Shown: in pieces, positions 7,735 to 13,763 of the stretch
Position numbering within the stretch: position 1 is the stretch's first letter
Layout of the letters: each line of letters opens with the position of its first letter
Assembly (NCBI GenBank): GCA_029577135.1
Contig: JARQPW010000026.1
Span: 1 to 34,031, forward strand
Length of the DNA stretch: 34,031 nucleotides
Direction: 5' to 3'
Source of the DNA: Acidimicrobiales bacterium
GTDB lineage: Bacteria > Actinomycetota > Acidimicrobiia > Acidimicrobiales > MedAcidi-G1
Notes under the pieces: model-generated
The model's input: only the letters and a program-made list of their open reading frames with translations
What the model was told of the DNA's origin: nothing
The model's database searches: none
Translations under genes and position numbers: made by a program

Positions 7735-7977
7735 CGTCGCTCGACCAGCGGCGCGGCCCTGTTTCGCGAGCCTGCGCCGGAGGACCTGTGCGGCCTTCGC
7801 GGGGTGCAGCGGCCAAGACAACACAGCGAAGCCCCAGAAGGTGCTGCCGGTCACACCGCCGACGATCCCCTGGAGGTACGACAGTTGGAACAGGCCAGTC
7901 GCTTCGCCGAACTCGCCACCGCGACTGTGGGTGAACTGCTGGCCGAACTCGTCGAAGCCGACCCTACGACAACCCAG
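7735..7977 (-). pseudogene. Remnant of a minus-strand gene (possible membrane protein)
   Basis: On the minus strand a frame opens just after a TAG (7978-7980) and runs without a stop into the 3' end of the plus-strand gene at 7095-7733. It has strongly GC-biased third positions and protein-like sequence, including VGFDEFGQQFTHSRGGEFGE, GLFQLSYLQGIVGGV and TFWGFAVLSWPLHP. There is no start codon before these segments and no own stop before it hits the neighbour. A coding-like segment (AVGAGSWVVVG) precedes it in another frame, suggesting a frameshift. The likeliest reading is a decayed gene fragment. I cannot name the family. The plus-strand frame over the same bases looks like its shadow. Confidence 0.4.
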
Positions 7978-8115
7978 CTACCGGCCCCGACCGCTCGGGA
8001 GCCACCGACAGCCACGCAGAAAGTCACGGGGGTGACACACCCTGACATTGTCTGACAGCAGCCTGGAGGCCCTTCTGACTACCTGGTTGGCTGGCCCCCG
8101 ACCGCTGCGGGTGTG

Positions 8116-8121
8116 TAGGTT
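8116..8121 (+). promoter_or_regulatory. Leaderless -10 box (TAGGTT) heading the selenoprotein operon
   Basis: TAGGTT is followed by 7 nt and ATG 8129, the usual spacing of leaderless starts in this window. It is the only convincing -10 upstream of the gene set 8129-10297. Confidence 0.5.
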
Positions 8122-8128
8122 CGGTTCG

Positions 8129-8197
8129 ATGTCTTGTCCATGTCCTTCGTTCGCTGTTTCTGGCGGAACGATTCCTCGGATCACCCTCCTCGCATGA
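8129..8197 (+). CDS. Leaderless 22-aa Cys-containing leader ORF
   Basis: ATG 8129, placed 7 nt after TAGGTT, opens a 22-codon frame beginning MSCPCPSFAV. Its TGA (8195-8197) overlaps the ATG of the enoyl-CoA hydratase (8194-8196) in the arrangement ATGA, which suits translational coupling or attenuation. Both Cys codons are TGT, unusual in a genome that favours TGC. Short leaderless Cys-rich ORFs acting as cysteine-responsive attenuators are known in mycobacteria; whether this is one is inference. The alternative is that the hydratase starts in frame at ATG 8134 or 8140. Confidence 0.4.
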   Translation: MSCPCPSFAVSGGTIPRITLLA

Positions 8198-9042
8198 GCG
8201 ACGACCCGACGGGTGAGCGCCCGGACGACAGCGCGGAGCGGATCCTCTTCGAGATCCGGAACCAGGTGGCCTGGATCACGATCGACAGCCCGGACCGCGG
8301 CAACGCCCTGACACCGGCCATGCGGGACCGGCTGGGCAGTCTGATGCGGGGCCTGAACGGCCGCTTCGAGGCCCGGGCGGCGGTCATCACCGCCACCGGC
8401 GACCGCCACTTCTGTACCGGTGCCGACCTCGGCTCCCCGCGGCAACCGGCACCGCGACCCGAGGGTGCACCGCAGCCGGCGGTCGGCGAGGTGCGGCGGA
8501 TGATGCTCGACGGACAACTCACCCTGATGCCATCGGTCCTCGACTGCGAGGTTCCGGTCATCGCCGCCGTGAACGGCACGGCCGCCGGGATCGGCGCCCA
8601 CCTGGCCCTCTGCTGCGACCTCGTGGTCATGGCCGACCACGCCAAGTTCATCGAGGTCTTCGCCCGACGCGGCCTGGTCCCCGACGGCCTGGGAGCGTGG
8701 ATCCTGCCCCGACTGGTGGGCCTCCAGAAGGCCAAGGAACTGGTGTTCCTCGCCGAGGACGTCCCGGCCGACGAGGCACAGCGACTGGGACTCTGCAACC
8801 GGGTCGTACCGGGTGCCGACCTCCGGGATGCGGCGACGGAATGGGCCGAACGGCTGGCCTCGGGTCCGACCAGGTCGTTCATGCTGAGCAAGTGGCTCCT
8901 GAACCGCTCGCTGGACCTCGACCGGCGGACCCTCGAAGACAACGAGGCATGGGCGGTCGAACTCAACACCGCGACCGAGGACGCCAGAGAGGGCGTGGCC
9001 AGCTTCCTGGAGCGGCGCGATCCGTCCTGGCGGGGCTTCTAG
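8194..9042 (+). CDS. Enoyl-CoA hydratase/isomerase family protein
   Basis: A 282-aa crotonase-fold protein. Family marks are NQVAWITIDSPDRGNALTPAM, the CoA and oxyanion-hole segment HFCTGADLG, the second oxyanion helix AAVNGTAAGIGAHLALCCDLV, and FARRGLVPDGLGAWILPRLVG. At the usual catalytic Glu position of that last segment an Asp is present (PDGLG), as in many crotonase relatives, so hydratase activity is not assured. ATG 8194 is preferred over ATG 8134, since residues read from 8134 (Cys-, Trp- and Arg-rich) do not resemble the family. It is the first full gene of an apparent operon with the TAG-interrupted gene, the ArsC-type gene and the RraA-type gene. Confidence 0.88.
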   Translation: MSDDPTGERPDDSAERILFEIRNQVAWITIDSPDRGNALTPAMRDRLGSLMRGLNGRFEARAAVITATGDRHFCTGADLGSPRQPAPRPEGAPQPAVGEVRRMMLDGQLTLMPSVLDCEVPVIAAVNGTAAGIGAHLALCCDLVVMADHAKFIEVFARRGLVPDGLGAWILPRLVGLQKAKELVFLAEDVPADEAQRLGLCNRVVPGADLRDAATEWAERLASGPTRSFMLSKWLLNRSLDLDRRTLEDNEAWAVELNTATEDAREGVASFLERRDPSWRGF

Positions 9043-9068
9043 TCGGGGATTCCGGCAGACTGGTCGGC

Positions 9069-9104
9069 ATGAGCGGGTTCGCCGGAAGGGGAGAGCGGGC
9101 ATGA
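9069..9104 (+). CDS. Possible 11-codon ORF overlapping the next start
   Basis: ATG 9069 opens MSGFAGRGERA and ends in a TGA (9102-9104) that overlaps ATG 9101 as ATGA. A CAGACT sequence ends 7 nt upstream, a weak variant of the leaderless -10. This is the same geometry as the leaders at 8129 and before pepN. Evidence is positional only. Confidence 0.2.
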   Translation: MSGFAGRGERA

Positions 9105-9409
9105 TCATCAGGGTGAGCGAGGCGGGTGCGGTCGCGATCTAGGACCACGACCTGTTCGCCGGCTTCCATGTCGCTGCGCCGGAGGGTCATACGGCAGAGG
9201 ACATCGTCGCGGTGCTGGGTGAGGGCACCCGTGCCGACGGTGCCGACCACGTGTGGATCGCCGCCGACGCCGTCCGCCACTGGGTGGCCGGACTGGCCAC
9301 CGAGGAATGGGAGGAGGGCTTCTCGGCGATGGTCGACTACGTTCGCGGGCGGGGCTGGATGGACGAGTCGGGAACCCACATCCGGGCCCAGCTCGAACAG
9401 CGCGGCTGA
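9101..9409 (+). pseudogene. Small conserved-looking gene interrupted by in-frame TAG (codon 14)
   Basis: A frame starting at ATG 9101 with GGGGAG upstream reads MIIRVSEAGAVAI, then TAG (9140-9142). It continues in the same frame as coding-like sequence (DHDLFAGFHVAAPEGHTAED and DHVWIAADAVRHWVAGL) to TGA 9407-9409, 102 codons in all. The sense on both sides of the TAG argues for one gene. It may be a nonsense mutation, a sequencing or assembly error, or a read-through site. A shorter protein from GTG 9212 (65 aa) is the other option. I do not recognise the family. It lies 28 nt before the TGA-containing ArsC gene. Confidence 0.5.
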
Positions 9410-9423
9410 GCACGCCTGATCCC

Positions 9424-9431
9424 GGGAGGAG
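9424..9431 (+). promoter_or_regulatory. Strong ribosome binding site (GGGAGGAG) fixing the ArsC start
   Basis: GGGAGGAG lies 6 nt before ATG 9438. It places initiation upstream of the in-frame TGA at 9471, so the frame is translated up to that codon. Any start after the TGA would lack such a site. Confidence 0.7.
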
Positions 9432-9437
9432 CGAACC

Positions 9438-9821
9438 ATGGCCGCAGTCACCGTCTTCCACAATCCGCATTGACACGCCAGCAAGAACGCCTTGGCGGTC
9501 GCCGGGGAACTGGGAGTCGAAGTCGACATCGTTCTCTACATGAAGGAGCCTCCGGACGCGGCGCTGCTGGGCCGGATCGCCGACGGCCTCGACGGACCCG
9601 TCGAGGACCTGGTGCGGAAGGACTCGCAGTTCAGGAAGCTCGAACTGGATCCCGCTGACTACGTCGGAAACGCCGATGCCGTGGTCGAACTGCTGGCCCG
9701 CCGCAAGGCGCTGCTCCAGCGACCGGTCCTGGTGCGGGGCGACCTCGCAACCGGGCCGCTCACCGCATGCGTCGGGCGGCCGAAGGACAAGCTCTACGAG
9801 TTCCTGGGGGGCCGGACGTGA
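9438..9821 (+). CDS. arsC: ArsC-family reductase, predicted selenoprotein (Sec12 encoded by TGA)
   Basis: Reading through the TGA at 9471-9473 gives a 127-aa protein of the glutaredoxin-coupled ArsC family. It begins MAAVTVFHNPH-U-HASKNAL, aligning with the family motif HNP-x-C-x-x-S-R-N, so the TGA stands at the catalytic Cys (position 12, as in plasmid R773 ArsC). Arg60 (LVRKD), the RPVLV segment (Arg95) and VGRP (Arg114) match the substrate-binding arginines. Family members reduce arsenate; related ones are Spx- or YffB-like, so the substrate is not proven. A strong ribosome site precedes the ATG and a candidate SECIS hairpin follows the TGA. Translation is coupled to the RraA-type gene (GTGA overlap). 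The alternative is a Cys-to-stop mutation, but the rest of the frame is intact. Confidence 0.82.
9490..9507 (+). promoter_or_regulatory. Candidate bacterial SECIS hairpin
   Basis: Bases 9490-9496 (CCUUGGC) pair with 9501-9507 (GCCGGGG) in a 7-bp stem including two G-U pairs, closed by the loop GGUC (9497-9500). The stem begins 16 nt after the TGA and the loop lies 23 nt after it. A GGU apical loop at this distance is the hallmark of the SelB-recognised element in the E. coli formate dehydrogenase mRNA. No folding program was run. Confidence 0.65.
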
Positions 9822-10297
9822 CGACGCCTACCGCCGACCTCTGTGACGAGTTCGGGGATGCCGTCCGCGTGCTCGAGGGTGTCTTCACCTCGTACGGCGG
9901 CGTGGTGGTGTTCGGCGGACCCATCTCGACGATTGCCACCTTCGAGGACAACTCGCTCGTCCGCGAGGCATTGGCCGAGCCGGGTGAGGGTCGGGTGCTG
10001 GTGGTCGCCGGCGGGGGTTCGACCCGCTGCGCGATGGTCGGCGGCAACCTGGCGGAGATGGCGGTGACAAACGGCTGGGCAGGCATCGTCGTGGACGGCT
10101 GCGTGCGCGATGCTGCGGAACTGGCGGTGGCGGAGGTCGGGATCCGCGCCCGAGGGACATGCCCGCGCCGGAGCGTCAAGCAGGGCCTGGGCGACCGGGA
10201 CGTGACCGTGACCATGGCCGGCGCCGACCTCTCCTCGGGGATGTGGCTGTGGGCCGACGGGGACGGCATGGTCCTCGTCGCCGGACCGCTGAGGTAG
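9818..10297 (+). CDS. rraA: RraA-family protein
   Basis: A 159-aa protein of the RraA / HMG-CHA aldolase-like family. Typical segments are TADLCDEFGDAVRVLEGVFTSYGG near the N-terminus, VLVVAGGGSTRCAMVGGNLAEMA, GIVVDGCVRDAAEL with the conserved Arg-Asp pair, and the C-terminal GMWLWADGDGMVL. Members either bind and inhibit RNase E or act as class II aldolases or oxaloacetate decarboxylases; sequence alone does not separate these. GTG 9818 overlaps the ArsC stop (GTGA), so its expression should depend on passage through the ArsC TGA codon. It ends 4 nt from the convergent dehydrogenase gene. Confidence 0.88.
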   Translation: MTTPTADLCDEFGDAVRVLEGVFTSYGGVVVFGGPISTIATFEDNSLVREALAEPGEGRVLVVAGGGSTRCAMVGGNLAEMAVTNGWAGIVVDGCVRDAAELAVAEVGIRARGTCPRRSVKQGLGDRDVTVTMAGADLSSGMWLWADGDGMVLVAGPLR

Positions 10298-10320
10298 GGC
10301 CTCAGCCGGCGTCGAGCCGG
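10289..10320. terminator. Tandem hairpins at the rraA / dehydrogenase convergence
   Basis: CTGAGG-TAGGG-CCTCAG (10289-10305) spans the rraA stop. CCGGC-GTCGA-GCCGG (10306-10320) follows immediately, inside the end of the convergent gene. Both stems are perfect. There is no T tract, so this is only a plausible bidirectional terminator. Confidence 0.35.
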
Positions 10321-11720
10321 TGGACGCCGCCGTCGAGGGAGAGTGCGTACACGTTGCGGGACCCGTCTTCGACGAACGAGACCAGCAGTGGCACGTTCAG
10401 GTCGGTGAGACGCATGGCGACGCTCCCGTCCGGCTGGATCGCCGCAAGCCGGATCCGGCCGTCGCAGTAGTCGCCGAAGACGTATGTGCCGGCGAGGCCG
10501 GGGATTTCCTCGCCGCGGTACACGACGCCGCCGATGACAGAGCACGACTCGTCGGTGCGCTCGTAGGTGAGGTCCGGCGGTCGGTGCTCGTCGGGCTCGG
10601 GGCGTCCGGTTCGGAGGTCACCCTCGAAGGCGGGCCACCCGAGGTTGAGCCCCAGGTCGATGTCTGCAGTAGGGATCCGCGTGACCTCCTCGACGGCGTT
10701 CTGGCCGACGTCGGCGATCCAGAGGTCCCCGGTAACCGGGTCGAGGGCGAAGCGCCAGGGGTTCCGCAGCCCCCAGAGGAGGATCTCGTCGAGGGCGTCC
10801 GGGTCGTCGACGAACGGGTTCCCGACGGGGATGCCGTAGGGCTCGCCGCCCCGCGGGTCGATGCGCAGGATCGTCCCCAGCCAGGTGCCGAGGTCCTGGG
10901 CGTTGTCGTGGGGGTCCTCCCAGAGGCCGCCGTCGCCGAACCCGATGAGGAGTCGCCCTTCCGGGTCGACGACCAGGTGGCCGCCGTTGTGGTTCCGGTA
11001 GGGCTGCTCCAGGGTCAGGAGGGTCCGCTGCCCGTCCGGGTCGGCCTCGAGGCCGTCGAGGGGGACGGCGACCACGTGGCTCGTCACGTCGTGGTCGGTG
11101 TAGCTGAGGTAGAGCTCGTCGGCGGAGGGTGGGATCGCCATGCCGAGCAGCCCGCCCTCGCCGCGGACGTCGACGAGGTGGGTGAGGTCGAGGACCGGAT
11201 CCCCGACGAGGAACGTCCCGTCCGCACCGGGGGTGAGTGTGCGGACCCGCCCCGACCGCTCGGCGGCGAGCAGGACATCGGTCCCCGGGACGGCGACGAG
11301 GGCGAGGGGGGCATCGAGCGTGGCCACCGGGGTGAGGATGACCACGAGCGAGTCGAGCATCGCCTGGTCCGGAGGGGGAGGCGTGGTGGTGCTCGAGGTG
11401 GTGGGTGGTGCGGTGGGTGGTGCGGTGGTCGTGGTGGTGGGTGGTGCGGTGGGTGGTGCGGTGGTCGAGGTGGTGGGTGCGGTGGTGGGTGGTGCGGTGG
11501 GTGGTGCGGTGGTGGGTGGTGCGGTGGTCGTGGTGGTGGGTGCGGTGGTCGTGGTGGGTGGTGCGGTGGTCGTGGTGGTGGGTGCGGTGGTCGTGGTGGT
11601 GGGTGCGGTGGTGGTGGGTGCGGTGGTCGTGGTGGCCGGCGCCACCTGCTCAGCGGACCCGCAGGACGCCCCGAAGGCGAGGAGCACCAGGACGACCGAC
11701 GGCCGGAGACAGCGACGCAC
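10302..11720 (-). CDS. Soluble glucose/sorbosone dehydrogenase-like secreted protein
   Basis: This 472-aa protein has a signal sequence (RRCLRPSVVLVLLAFGASC) ending in a weak lipobox Cys. A Thr/Pro-rich low-complexity linker covers about residues 28-118, followed by a six-bladed propeller of the GSDH family (PF07995 type). Propeller marks include NHNGGHLVVDPEGRLLIGFG, NPWRFALDPVTGDLWIADVG and IPGLAGTYVFGDYC. Such enzymes oxidise sugars with PQQ in the periplasm or at the cell surface, though many actinobacterial relatives are unproven. GTG 11720 gives a good signal peptide; GTG 11729 is equally possible. It lies 14 nt after a crotonase gene on the same strand. Confidence 0.85.
   Translation of the reverse strand: MRRCLRPSVVLVLLAFGASCGSAEQVAPATTTTAPTTTAPTTTTTAPTTTTTAPPTTTTAPTTTTTAPPTTAPPTAPPTTAPTTSTTAPPTAPPTTTTTAPPTAPPTTSSTTTPPPPDQAMLDSLVVILTPVATLDAPLALVAVPGTDVLLAAERSGRVRTLTPGADGTFLVGDPVLDLTHLVDVRGEGGLLGMAIPPSADELYLSYTDHDVTSHVVAVPLDGLEADPDGQRTLLTLEQPYRNHNGGHLVVDPEGRLLIGFGDGGLWEDPHDNAQDLGTWLGTILRIDPRGGEPYGIPVGNPFVDDPDALDEILLWGLRNPWRFALDPVTGDLWIADVGQNAVEEVTRIPTADIDLGLNLGWPAFEGDLRTGRPEPDEHRPPDLTYERTDESCSVIGGVVYRGEEIPGLAGTYVFGDYCDGRIRLAAIQPDGSVAMRLTDLNVPLLVSFVEDGSRNVYALSLDGGVHRLDAG
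11371..11640 (-). repeat. Low-complexity tandem repeats encoding a Thr/Pro linker
   Basis: Degenerate repeats of GGTGGTGCGGTG- and GTCGTGGTGGTG-type units on the plus strand encode TTTTAPP- and TAPPTAPP-like units on the minus strand. They form an extended, probably cell-wall-spanning or glycosylatable spacer between lipid anchor and propeller. The copy number is a likely site of slippage and assembly error. Confidence 0.85.
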
Positions 11721-11734
11721 CGCTGGCACCCCGG

Positions 11735-12556
11735 TCAGGGGAAGTTCGGCGGCCGCCGCTGCGTCAGCGCGGCCACCCCCTCGGCGTAGTCCGGGCCCGC
11801 CGTGTGGACGTCGAGCAGGCGGGTGGCCTCCTCGATCGCCGACGCCGCGTCCCGGTGGAGGTCCGTGTACACCTGGCGCTTGGCAGCGGCCAGGCTCGAC
11901 CGGGCGACGGGGCCGAGGAACTCCTGGATCCATCCGTGGACGCGGGGGAGCAGTTCATCGGGGGCGACCACCTCGTTGACGAGGCCGAGGTCCCGGGCCT
12001 CCTCGGCGAGGACGACACGACTCGTGAGCAGCAGGTCGTTGGCCCGTCCGAGGCCGATCATGCGCGGCAGCAACCAGGACAGCCCGTACTCGGCGGGGAG
12101 GCCGAGCTTCCCGTAGGCGGTGGTCAACTTCGAGCCGGCGGCGGCGAAGCGCAGGTCGGCGAAGCAGGCCACGACCAGTCCGACCCCGGCGGCGGCACCG
12201 TTGATGGCGGCGATCACCGGCTTGGTGAGTCCGAAGTGCCAGGCGAAGTCGGCGTCGAATGCCGGGTGCACGCCGTAGCCGGGCATCGCAAGGTCGTCGG
12301 GGGTCCCGGGGTCGTAGCCGCCCCGCTCGGCGTGCCCCACGAGTGCACCGGCGTCGGCGCCGACGCAGAATGCCCGACCCTCCGGATCGCCGGTCACGAC
12401 GATCACCTTGACCGACGGGTCCTCCTCGGCCCGTTGCAGCGCCCAGCGGTACTCGGTGTGCATCCGACCCGTCCAGGCGTTGCGACGGTGGGGCCTCGAC
12501 AGCAGGACCACCCGTGTCGATCCCACGTCCTCCTGGCGGATGGCCTTGAGTTCCAC
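11735..12556 (-). CDS. Enoyl-CoA hydratase/isomerase family protein
   Basis: A 273-aa crotonase. Visible marks are STRVVLLSRPHRRNAWTGRM, the oxyanion segment AFCVGADAGAL, AAINGAAAGVGLVVACFADLRFA, and the active-site segment YGKLGLPAEYGLSWLLPRMIG with a Glu in the usual catalytic region. GTG 12556 is favoured over ATG 12586 because a TACCGT -10 box (ACGGTA at 12564-12569) lies 7 nt upstream, and because MELKAIR-like beginnings are normal for this subgroup. It could act in fatty-acid or side-chain beta-oxidation; the exact reaction is not determinable. It is divergent from the ADH operon, with 92 nt between. Confidence 0.88.
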   Translation of the reverse strand: MELKAIRQEDVGSTRVVLLSRPHRRNAWTGRMHTEYRWALQRAEEDPSVKVIVVTGDPEGRAFCVGADAGALVGHAERGGYDPGTPDDLAMPGYGVHPAFDADFAWHFGLTKPVIAAINGAAAGVGLVVACFADLRFAAAGSKLTTAYGKLGLPAEYGLSWLLPRMIGLGRANDLLLTSRVVLAEEARDLGLVNEVVAPDELLPRVHGWIQEFLGPVARSSLAAAKRQVYTDLHRDAASAIEEATRLLDVHTAGPDYAEGVAALTQRRPPNFP

Positions 12557-12563
12557 GGAGTCG

Positions 12564-12569
12564 ACGGTA
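12564..12569 (-). promoter_or_regulatory. Leaderless -10 box (TACCGT, minus strand)
   Basis: TACCGT on the minus strand ends 7 nt before GTG 12556. It decides the start of the crotonase at 11735-12556 and would make ATG 12586 untranscribed. Confidence 0.45.
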
Positions 12570-12609
12570 CTCGTCGCCCGCCGCATTCTCGTCGCACGAA
12601 CAGGTCCGC

Positions 12610-12615
12610 TACCGT
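12610..12615 (+). promoter_or_regulatory. Candidate -10 box (TACCGT) of the ADH operon
   Basis: TACCGT on the plus strand would start a transcript near 12622 with a roughly 27-nt leader containing AGGAGA before ATG 12649. It is a leadered promoter, unlike its divergent neighbour. Confidence 0.4.
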
Positions 12616-12648
12616 CTCCGGACCGTCCGGAACGACCAGGAGAACTCC

Positions 12649-13731
12649 ATGCTCGCCGCGATCCTCGAAAACATGCCCTCTGACCAGTTGGTGATCCACG
12701 ACGACGTCACCCTGCGCGACCTTTCACCCGGCGAGGTGCAGATCAAGGTCGCCCACAGTGGCGTCTGCCATTCGGACCTGTCCGTCATGAACGGAACGAT
12801 TCCCCAGCAGGTGCCGTGCGTGCTGGGCCACGAGGGCGCCGGAGTGGTCACCGACGTGGGCGACAGCGTCACGCACGTGGTTCCCGGCGACCATGTGATC
12901 ATCGCCTTCTCGCCGCCCTGCGGCACCTGTCCGTTCTGCACCGGTCGCAACCAACCCAACCTCTGCATGACCGGCATGATCACGATGGCCACCTCTCAGC
13001 AGTTCCGGCGGGGCGACACCGTGGTGAATTCCATGAGCGGCTGTGGCACCTTCGCCGAAGAGACGATCTTGCCCGGTATGGCGGCCATCAAGATCGACGA
13101 GGACGTTCCGCTCGACGTTGCGGCGCTCGTCGGGTGCGGCGTCACCACGGGCGTCGGGGCGGCGATGAACACCGCCAAGGTCAGCCCCGGCTCGTCGGTG
13201 TGCATCATCGGCGCAGGCGGCGTCGGCGTGGCAGCCATCCAGGGCGCCCGGATCGCCGGAGCCGCCGAGATCGTCGCCATCGACCTCCACGAGGGCAAGC
13301 TCGACCGGGCGAAGGCCTTCGGCGCCACCCACGGGGCGCTCCCCGACGACGTGCCGGCAGTCATGGCCGAGGTGACCGGCGGCGAGGGCTTCGACTACAC
13401 GCTCGAGTGCATCGGCATGGCGACCACCATGCGCCAGGCCTTCGACCTCACCCGTCGGGGCGGCACCTGCTGCATCGTCGGCGTCGGGCGGGCCGAGGAA
13501 ACCTTCGAACTGAGCGCCTTCGAGATGTTCCTCTCCGAGAAGACGCTCATCGGCTCCATGTACGGGGGCGCCGACGTGCGAACCGACTTCAACCGCTTCC
13601 TCCGGCTCTACAAGGCCGGTCGCCTCGACCTCGACGGCATGATCTCGCGCCGAATCCGCCTGGACGAGGTCAACGACGCCATGGGGGCGCTGGGCGACGC
13701 CGACGTCATCCGGCAGGTCATCGACTTCTGA
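12649..13731 (+). CDS. Zn-dependent alcohol dehydrogenase
   Basis: A 360-aa medium-chain dehydrogenase. The catalytic zinc ligands appear in HSGVCHSDLSV (Cys) and GHEGAGVV (His-Glu), and a structural-zinc-like Cys cluster in PPCGTCPFCTGRNQPNLC. The NAD-binding motif GAGGVGVAAIQGARIAGA lies near residue 185, followed by Asp in AIDLHEGKL, which indicates NAD preference. The relatives are class III/NDMA-type alcohol dehydrogenases of actinobacteria. It probably oxidises an alcohol intermediate of the pathway served by the downstream DUF35 and thiolase genes, inferred from the shared strand and short spacing. The start is set by AGGAGA. Confidence 0.9.
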   Translation: MLAAILENMPSDQLVIHDDVTLRDLSPGEVQIKVAHSGVCHSDLSVMNGTIPQQVPCVLGHEGAGVVTDVGDSVTHVVPGDHVIIAFSPPCGTCPFCTGRNQPNLCMTGMITMATSQQFRRGDTVVNSMSGCGTFAEETILPGMAAIKIDEDVPLDVAALVGCGVTTGVGAAMNTAKVSPGSSVCIIGAGGVGVAAIQGARIAGAAEIVAIDLHEGKLDRAKAFGATHGALPDDVPAVMAEVTGGEGFDYTLECIGMATTMRQAFDLTRRGGTCCIVGVGRAEETFELSAFEMFLSEKTLIGSMYGGADVRTDFNRFLRLYKAGRLDLDGMISRRIRLDEVNDAMGALGDADVIRQVIDF

Positions 13732-13763
13732 CCCGGCAGAGGATCGGACCGGGGATCCGGACC

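Noticed and set aside
7804-8055. Plus-strand 83-aa ORF
   Set aside because: It is antisense to the more protein-like minus-strand remnant, has no ribosome site and reads a Pro/Thr-rich, family-less sequence.
11390-11640. Possible CRISPR-like or minisatellite array
   Set aside because: The repeats are short, degenerate, in frame and contiguous without unique spacers; they encode a Thr/Pro linker.
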